Shown: one piece after another, positions 6,639 through 10,883 of the stretch
Layout of the letters: each line of letters opens with the position of its first letter
Numbering within the stretch: position 1 is the stretch's first letter
Origin: an uncultured Oscillospiraceae bacterium
GTDB lineage: Bacteria > Bacillota > Clostridia > Oscillospirales > Ruminococcaceae
DNA: 10,883 nt
Assembly: GCA_934486875.1 (NCBI GenBank)
Contig: CAKSPU010000060.1
Span: forward strand, 1 to 10,883
Direction: 5' to 3'
Program-made: the position numbers and the translations under genes
Notes under the pieces: model-generated
Databases searched by the model: none
The model's input: the letters and a program-made list of their open reading frames with translations, nothing else
Told to the model about the DNA's origin: nothing

Positions 6639-7268
6639 TTATGCGAAATTTTCAAAGGATTCTGTACCTTTTTTAATATCGACCCTGCCATTTGCCGTGT
6701 CGATAAGCTTTTCCATAAGCGAATCGGCAAGAGCAGAGCGGCACAAAAGCGATATTGTAACATTATCCGTAAACTGAGTGTCCGTTATCTTCACATCAAA
6801 TTCGGGCAGGATATTTGCAAGCTTTCCGTAAAGGTTGTAATCCGCAGTGACGGTGAAGGGATAGCAGGAGCACATTATCATACGCCGTGCTGCATCTACG
6901 GCAATTTTTGCACTGTGGGAATATGCTCTCACAAGCCCGCCGCCGCCGAGAAGAATGCCGCCGAAATATCTTGTAACGACGCAGCACACATCGGTAAGCC
7001 CCTCTTTTCTGAGGACTTCAAAAACGGGGACACCCGCAGTTCCCTGAGGTTCTCCGTCGTCGCTGTATCTTGTAACGCTTCCGTTTCGCAGAATATAGGC
7101 GTACACATTATGAGTAGCCTTGCGGTGCATAGCACGTATATCATTTATAAAAGCCACCGCCTCGTCATCAGTTTCAACGTGGCGGATATAGCCGATAAAT
7201 TCGGATTTTTTTTCGGTAAAGGAAGCTTCAGCGCTGCCGCTTACCGTCTGATAATCGGGAGTATTCAT
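6639..7268 (-). CDS. yigZ: YigZ/IMPACT-family protein
   Basis: 209 residues, typical for the bacterial YigZ (UPF0029) family, related to eukaryotic IMPACT. The N-terminal IMPACT-like domain (about 1-125) carries the family signatures KKSEFIGYI, SDDGEPQGTAGVPVFEVL and VTRYFGGILLGGGGLVRAYS. The C-terminal ~65 residues match the position and size of the DUF1949 ferredoxin-like domain. The biochemical role is not established; links to translation or to nucleic-acid binding have been proposed for the family. An in-frame TTG lies one codon upstream (7271); ATG at 7268 fits the AAAGGAAA site better. The gene starts just 19 bp after the T-run of the rpmE terminator, so how it is transcribed is unclear. 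Confidence 0.93.
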   Translation of the reverse strand: MNTPDYQTVSGSAEASFTEKKSEFIGYIRHVETDDEAVAFINDIRAMHRKATHNVYAYILRNGSVTRYSDDGEPQGTAGVPVFEVLRKEGLTDVCCVVTRYFGGILLGGGGLVRAYSHSAKIAVDAARRMIMCSCYPFTVTADYNLYGKLANILPEFDVKITDTQFTDNVTISLLCRSALADSLMEKLIDTANGRVDIKKGTESFENFA

Positions 7269-7286
7269 CAATGAAATTTCCTTTCC

Positions 7287-7325
7287 TTAAAAAAATTGCC
7301 TGCGTAAAGCTTACGCAGGCAATTT
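7287..7325 (-). terminator. Rho-independent terminator after rpmE
   Basis: A perfect 15-bp stem (AAATTGCCTGCGTAA at 7293-7307, TTACGCAGGCAATTT at 7311-7325) with a 3-nt loop is followed on the minus strand by seven T residues. It begins 13 bp after the rpmE stop codon. The T run reaches almost to the ribosome binding site of yigZ (about 7276-7284). Confidence 0.9.
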
Positions 7326-7338
7326 AATACTTGTGACA

Positions 7339-7542
7339 TTACTTGTCCATACCGAAACGCTTCTTGAAACGGTCAACACGTCCGCCTGTATCAACGAGCT
7401 TCTGCTTGCCTGTGTAGAAGGGGTGGCACTTAGAGCAGATTTCAACTCTGATGTTCTCCTTGGTGGAACGGGTCTTGATCACGTTGCCGCAAGCACAGGT
7501 GATGGTTGTTTCAACGTAATTGGGGTGGATTCCCTCTCTCAT
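7339..7542 (-). CDS. rpmE: 50S ribosomal protein L31 (zinc-binding type)
   Basis: 67 residues. It starts MREGIHPNY and has the zinc-ribbon cysteines C16, C18, C36 and C39 (TCACGN and [11 protein letters not shown]), so it is the C+ form, whose Zn-lacking paralogue replaces it in some bacteria under zinc limitation. The end [15 protein letters not shown] is the conserved rRNA-contacting tail. An upstream in-frame ATG (7563) lacks a ribosome binding site; the ATG at 7542 lies 7 nt behind GAGGTG and begins exactly where the family does. The gene is monocistronic by structure, with its own promoters upstream and a strong terminator downstream. Confidence 0.97.
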   Translation of the reverse strand: MREGIHPNYVETTITCACGNVIKTRSTKENIRVEICSKCHPFYTGKQKLVDTGGRVDRFKKRFGMDK

Positions 7543-7640
7543 TACAGAGCACCTCACTTTCATCTGAAAATAATATGACCGACATAGCAGCCCATCACAT
7601 TACTTCGGACAGTAGTGCTACATAATCATTTACGAAAATT
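7543..7640 (-). other. rpmE 5' leader, candidate autoregulatory ribosomal leader
   Basis: From the proximal promoter the untranslated leader is about 90 nt; from the distal promoter about 195 nt. The last 90 nt can form short stems, for example around GTAGCACTAC and the GC-rich stretch GATGGGCTGC (minus strand). Structured L31 leaders that bind L31 have been proposed in several bacterial groups including Firmicutes. I cannot show that this one matches, because no covariation test was possible. The rest of the 358-bp rpmE-tmcAL gap holds the three promoters listed separately; I see no gene in it. Confidence 0.35.
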
Positions 7641-7641
7641 A

Positions 7642-7670
7642 ATTATATCACATTATCTGACGGATTGCAA
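7642..7670 (-). promoter_or_regulatory. Proximal sigma-A promoter of rpmE
   Basis: On the minus strand TTGCAA (7665-7670) and TATAAT (7642-7647) are separated by exactly 17 bp. The -10 is preceded by TGTGA, the same five bases as in the tmcAL promoter. Transcription would begin near 7635. Confidence 0.75.
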
Positions 7671-7743
7671 GAGATTTTAAAATTTATTTGTAAATCTTTT
7701 GTGAACACGGACAGGGCCGCTGACTTTTAATGTGACAATATCC

Positions 7744-7773
7744 ATTATATATGTATTGCCGTGCAGATGTCAA
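7744..7773 (-). promoter_or_regulatory. Distal, full-consensus sigma-A promoter of rpmE
   Basis: On the minus strand a perfect TTGACA (7768-7773) and a perfect TATAAT (7744-7749) are separated by 18 bp. Start of transcription would be near 7737, giving a leader of about 195 nt and placing the proximal promoter inside the transcribed leader. A short RNA made from here is an alternative reading. Confidence 0.7.
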
Positions 7774-7792
7774 GGTTTTTTCTCAAAATCCC

Positions 7793-7821
7793 TTGCAAAT
7801 ATTTATAAGGTGTGATATAAT
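7793..7821 (+). promoter_or_regulatory. Sigma-A promoter of tmcAL
   Basis: TTGCAA (7793-7798), a 17-bp spacer, then TATAAT (7816-7821). The start of transcription would be near 7828, leaving a ~73-nt leader before the chosen ATG at 7901. Its -35 is 19 bp from the -35 of the divergent distal rpmE promoter. Confidence 0.8.
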
Positions 7822-7900
7822 ATAAATTATTATGGGTAAATGTTTTTGTGCAATGCATTTGCCGCTTGTAATCACTACTATGTTAAGGACGGTCGAATTA

Positions 7901-9286
7901 ATGAAAACTTACGGAATTATCTGCGAATACAATCCTTTCCACAACGGTCACATCTATCAGATAGAAGAAACCAAGAAGCAGACAGGCGCTACTCACATCG
8001 TTGCTGTTATGAGCGGCAACTATGTTCAGAGAGGCGAGCCTGCTCTTATTGACAAGTTCAAGAGAGCTGAGATCGCTGTCAAGAACGGTGTTGACCTTGT
8101 TATCGAGATGCCTGTTCAGTACAGCCTTGCAAATGCAGAGCTTTTTGCACGCTGCGGTGTTCTTATGCTTGGTTCTCTCAGATGCGTTGATGGAATTTCC
8201 TTCGGAAGCGAGTGCGGAAGCATTGACCAGCTTATGCAGTGCGCCGACGCTGTTCAGGAGGTAACAACTCCCGAGAACCTTAAGCCTCTTATGGAGCAGG
8301 GAATACCTTTCCCAGATGCTGTGCATCAGCTCGTTTCATATAAGTACGGTCCTCTCGTAGGTGACCTTCTCAATTCTCCCAACAACATTCTTGCTGTTGA
8401 ATACATCAAGTCTCTTAAAATACTCGGACTTCTTGACAAGATAAAGCCCTTTACCATAAAGCGTGAAGGCTCTGAGCACGATTCCGATGTTCACAGCGCA
8501 AAATACGCAAGCGGCAGCTATCTCCGTCAGCTCATTGATGACGGTGAGGACATTTCCGCTTATGTTCCCAAGGACACTGCGGACGCTGTTGCCGAGTATG
8601 ATGACAATGATCTGCTCTGCTGGTTCGAGAACTTTGAGAGAGTTCTTCTTTACCGCCTCAGAACAATGTCTCCCCAGGATCTTGCAAAGGTTCCCGATGT
8701 AGGTCAGGGACTTGAAAACAGGATATTCCAGGCTGCAAGGGTTGCTACATCTCTTGAGGATCTCCTTGACAAGATAAAGGTCAAGCGTTATCCTATGGCT
8801 CGTCTTAAGAGAATACTTCTCAATGCACTTTTCGGTATCAGAACTGATGATCTTAAGGTACCACCCACCTATGGACGTATCCTTGCACTCAATGACAGAG
8901 GTGCCGAGATACTTAAAATGGCAGGCTCTCTCCCTGAGGACAAGCTTTCAATTCCTTTCAGCTCATCTCTTAAGGATTTTGTTGAAGCAGGCAAGCAGAA
9001 CCCCAACGTTATGCGTGCAGTGGGTATGACCACACTTTCTACCGATATCTACACCCTCGGTTCAAGAAATATCCGTCCCAGCGGTATGGACTTCACAGGC
9101 AAGGTGACCTTTGACAAGCTTGAAGGCTTTGTTTCTGAGCTTCCTGCCGATATGAAGACCACAGCAATGTCGGGCACAGCCGAAGAGGTCGAGAAGATGA
9201 GAGCCGAAAGAGCTGCCGCAAAGGCTGCTGAGGCTGAGGCAAAGGCTCCCGAGAATGCCGATCCCGAGGAAAAGAGCAATGACTAA
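7901..9286 (+). CDS. tmcAL: tRNA(Met) cytidine acetate ligase TmcAL
   Basis: 461 residues. TmcAL (YlbM in Bacillus) uses acetate and ATP to make N4-acetylcytidine at the wobble base of elongator tRNA-Met. The nucleotidyltransferase-like domain is clear: GIICEYNPFHNGH with the nucleotide-binding HxGH at 14-17, VMSGNYVQRGEPALIDKF (36-53) and DGISFGSECG. The central and C-terminal tRNA-binding parts are also present (KRYPMARLKRILLNALFGI, then PTYGRILALNDRG and STDIYTLG). After about residue 415 an Ala/Glu/Lys-rich tail (EEVEKMRAERAAAKAAEAEAK region) extends it beyond the ~400-415 residues usual for the family. An ATG at 7832 is in frame but would be almost leaderless with no ribosome binding site; ATG 7901 has AAGGACGG 8 nt upstream and matches the family start. 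Codon use is strongly biased to CTT, GTT and GCT, unlike neighbouring genes. Confidence 0.95.
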   Translation: MKTYGIICEYNPFHNGHIYQIEETKKQTGATHIVAVMSGNYVQRGEPALIDKFKRAEIAVKNGVDLVIEMPVQYSLANAELFARCGVLMLGSLRCVDGISFGSECGSIDQLMQCADAVQEVTTPENLKPLMEQGIPFPDAVHQLVSYKYGPLVGDLLNSPNNILAVEYIKSLKILGLLDKIKPFTIKREGSEHDSDVHSAKYASGSYLRQLIDDGEDISAYVPKDTADAVAEYDDNDLLCWFENFERVLLYRLRTMSPQDLAKVPDVGQGLENRIFQAARVATSLEDLLDKIKVKRYPMARLKRILLNALFGIRTDDLKVPPTYGRILALNDRGAEILKMAGSLPEDKLSIPFSSSLKDFVEAGKQNPNVMRAVGMTTLSTDIYTLGSRNIRPSGMDFTGKVTFDKLEGFVSELPADMKTTAMSGTAEEVEKMRAERAAAKAAEAEAKAPENADPEEKSND

Positions 9287-9473
9287 GGAAAAAATAGCCC
9301 GCATCAACGAGCTTGCAAGAAAGTCCCGTGAAGAGGGGCTCACCGATGAAGAGAAGCGTGAACAGACCGAGCTGCGCTATGAATACCGCAGCAGCGTTAT
9401 GGCAAATCTGAAAGCACAGCTTGACAACATCGAGATAGTTGATGCACCAAAGGACGAAAATAACAAGAAATAA
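9279..9473 (+). CDS. DUF896 (YnzC-type) small protein
   Basis: 64 residues. It starts MTKEKIARINELARKSREEG and continues LTDEEKREQTELRYEYRSS, the two-helix pattern of the DUF896/UPF0291 family, whose Bacillus member YnzC is encoded in an SOS-regulated operon. Molecular function is not known. The ATG overlaps the last 8 bases of tmcAL (ATGACTAA), with GAGGA 8 nt upstream inside tmcAL, so the two are cotranscribed and probably coupled. Earlier in-frame codons at 9255 would lengthen the overlap and lack the family start. No LexA-type box is evident in front of tmcAL, so the SOS link of the Bacillus gene is not supported here. Confidence 0.88.
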   Translation: MTKEKIARINELARKSREEGLTDEEKREQTELRYEYRSSVMANLKAQLDNIEIVDAPKDENNKK

Positions 9474-9482
9474 TTTTAACTG

Positions 9483-9538
9483 CTGTCGGATATGACATAG
9501 GTATATCAAAAACCGCCTGTGTCTCCGACAGTATTTTT
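9483..9538 (+). terminator. Long hairpin with T-run between the DUF896 gene and nspC
   Basis: Outer stem CTGTCGGA (9483-9490) with TCCGACAG (9524-9531). After a 3-nt bulge an inner stem follows: GACATAGG (9494-9501) with CCTGTGTC (9516-9523), one G-T pair, 14-nt loop. TATTTTT follows directly. The shape is that of an intrinsic terminator for the tmcAL operon. I see no clear promoter between it and nspC, so it may instead act as an attenuator in the nspC leader. Confidence 0.65.
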
Positions 9539-9562
9539 AAATACGGAAAGGACGGCTGCATT

Positions 9563-10714
9563 ATGCCTGATTTTGATATCGGTTCGGTAAGAACACCCTG
9601 TTATGTTGTGGACGAAAGACTGCTTGAAAAAAATATGAAGATACTTAAAAGCGTTTCCGACAGAACAGGCTGCAAGGTGCTTCTTGCTCAGAAAGCATTT
9701 TCAATGTACAGCACATATCCGCTGATGTCAAAGTATCTTGACGGCACAACTGCAAGCGGTCTGTACGAGGCACGTCTGGGATATGAAGAAATGACGGGAA
9801 AAGAGGTACACATTTTTTCCCCGGCGTACCGCCCCGATGAATTTGAGGAGATAACAAAGATATGCGGTCATATCGTGTTCAACAGCTTTGCTCAGTTAAA
9901 GCGCTTCAAGCCGATGCTTGACAAGGCGGTTTCCGAGGGCAGGAATATTGACTGCGGTATGAGGGTGAATCCCGAATATTCCGAGATAGAGACTGAAATT
10001 TACAATCCCTGTGCGGGAATTTCACGTCTTGGAGTAAAGGCTGCCGATTTTGAGGAAGAATATCTTGACAGCCTCAGCGGACTTCATTTTCATACGATGT
10101 GCGAGCAGAACAGCGATGTGCTTGAACGCACCGTGATGCATTTTGAGGAGAAATTCGGCAGATATATCCCTGAAATGAAATGGATAAACTTCGGCGGCGG
10201 TCATCACGTTACAAGAGATGATTATGATGTTGACAGGCTTGTAAAGGTGATAGACCACATTCAGAGCAAGTACGGCGTTCAGGTCTATATCGAGCCGGGA
10301 GAAGCCTGCGCCCTTAATGCAGGCTGGCTTGTGGCAGCAGTTCTTGAAGTATTTGAAAGCGGCGGATATTCCCACGCAATAATTGATGCTTCCGCAGCCT
10401 GCCATATGCCTGATGTTCTTGAAATGCCGTACCGCCCGAGAATTATCGGTGCAGGGGAGAGCGGCGAAAAGAAATACACTTATCTTATCGGCGCAGCCAC
10501 CTGTCTTGCAGGGGATTCCATCGGAAGCTATTCATTTGACAAGCCCCTTTCGGTGGGTGACAGGCTTGTTTTCTGTGATATGGCTATCTACACGATGTGC
10601 AAGAACAATACTTTTAACGGTATCGGTCTGCCGAGCATTTATAAAATTGATACGAACGGCGGACTGAGCCTTGAAAAGCAGTTCGGTTATGAGGATTTCA
10701 AGTGCAGACTGTAA
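9563..10714 (+). CDS. nspC: Carboxynorspermidine/carboxyspermidine decarboxylase NspC
   Basis: 383 residues, the normal length. It is a PLP enzyme of the alanine-racemase-fold decarboxylases that removes CO2 from carboxyspermidine (or carboxynorspermidine), the last step of the CASDH/CASDC route to spermidine in many gut bacteria. Visible landmarks are RTPCYVVDERLLEKN at the start, the PLP lysine K44 in LLAQKAFSMYS, HFHTMCEQN (175-183), the glycine-rich phosphate-binding NFGGGHH (209-215), EPGEA (244-248), the DASAACHMPDVLEMPYRP block, and the active-site C314-x3-D318 in CLAGDSIGSY. AAGGACGG lies 7 nt before the ATG. The partner dehydrogenase gene (CASDH) is not in the window, and the next gene begins 15 bp downstream. 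Confidence 0.95.
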   Translation: MPDFDIGSVRTPCYVVDERLLEKNMKILKSVSDRTGCKVLLAQKAFSMYSTYPLMSKYLDGTTASGLYEARLGYEEMTGKEVHIFSPAYRPDEFEEITKICGHIVFNSFAQLKRFKPMLDKAVSEGRNIDCGMRVNPEYSEIETEIYNPCAGISRLGVKAADFEEEYLDSLSGLHFHTMCEQNSDVLERTVMHFEEKFGRYIPEMKWINFGGGHHVTRDDYDVDRLVKVIDHIQSKYGVQVYIEPGEACALNAGWLVAAVLEVFESGGYSHAIIDASAACHMPDVLEMPYRPRIIGAGESGEKKYTYLIGAATCLAGDSIGSYSFDKPLSVGDRLVFCDMAIYTMCKNNTFNGIGLPSIYKIDTNGGLSLEKQFGYEDFKCRL

Positions 10715-10729
10715 TGCGGGGGCTATGAT

Positions 10730-10883
10730 ATGATTTGCGTTATGGGTGATACTCACGGCGACTACAGCAGGTTTTCACACAAGACGGTCAAGCGGCTGAA
10801 AAAAGGGGATTTTCTCGTGATATGCGGCGATTTCGGATTTGTGTGGGACGGCTCGGACAAGGAAAAAACAGTGCTCAAAAAAA
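10730..10883 (+). CDS. Metallophosphoesterase (calcineurin-like), N-terminal part
   Basis: The first 51 codons are seen; the window ends inside the gene. It opens MICVMGDTHGDYSRF, where the D-x-H of GDTHGD is the first metal-binding motif of calcineurin-like phosphoesterases. KKGDFLVICGDFGFVWDG follows with the second GD motif. Substrate cannot be inferred. A G-rich stretch (GGGGG, 10718-10722) at about 7 nt is the only candidate ribosome binding site. An ATG at 10725 meets a stop within two codons and is excluded. It is probably cotranscribed with nspC. Confidence 0.85.
   Translation, partial: MICVMGDTHGDYSRFSHKTVKRLKKGDFLVICGDFGFVWDGSDKEKTVLKK

Noticed and set aside
6621..7274. A 217-codon open frame on the plus strand
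   Set aside because: It is antisense to yigZ, which has clear family signatures.
7832..7900. An upstream in-frame ATG for tmcAL
   Set aside because: It lies about 4 nt after the predicted transcription start without a ribosome binding site, and the added residues precede the family's normal N-terminus.
9093..9509. A 138-codon open frame on the minus strand
   Set aside because: It overlaps tmcAL and the DUF896 gene in antisense and shows no recognisable domain.

Overview
The window looks like chromosomal DNA from a Gram-positive anaerobe of the class Clostridia, most likely Ruminococcus or a close relative in the Oscillospiraceae. That is an inference from three things: the gene set and order (dgt-dnaG-rpoD, tmcAL, a 67-residue zinc-type L31 and nspC), the protein sequences, and sigma-A-type promoters combined with A/G-rich ribosome binding sites. 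Most of the content is housekeeping. I see no CRISPR array, phage, tRNA, rRNA or obvious defence system.

Left edge (1-163): the last 46 codons and right end of what looks like an IS1595-family insertion sequence. It points into the 3' end of a minus-strand operon (164-1872) that encodes an ECF sigma factor and a membrane-anchored anti-sigma factor joined by a one-base stop/start overlap. The gap 1873-2036 holds the sigma-gene promoter region, with an inverted repeat, and the terminator of the next operon.

Middle (2037-7542, all minus strand, in transcription order): rpmE (ribosomal protein L31), terminator, yigZ, dgt-like HD phosphohydrolase, a 161-bp palindromic MITE-like element, dnaG (primase), rpoD (primary sigma factor), an Rrf2-family regulator with a cysteine cluster, terminator. 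dnaG-rpoD is the remnant macromolecular synthesis operon. The two oddities are the palindromic element between dgt and dnaG, flanked by TTA/TTA, and a strong terminator hairpin directly in front of the yigZ ribosome binding site.

The divergent control region 7543-7900 holds two good sigma-A promoters toward rpmE and one toward tmcAL. The rpmE leader is 90-195 nt long and could be an autogenous ribosomal-protein leader.

Right part (7901-10883, plus strand): tmcAL (tRNA-Met cytidine acetate ligase, with a charged C-terminal tail), overlapped by a small DUF896/YnzC-type gene, a long terminator-like hairpin, nspC (carboxynorspermidine decarboxylase, spermidine biosynthesis) and the first 51 codons of a metallophosphoesterase.

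The strongest candidates for something undescribed are the palindromic element, the rpmE leader, and the leader hairpin before nspC. All calls were made by reading the sequence; no database search was run.
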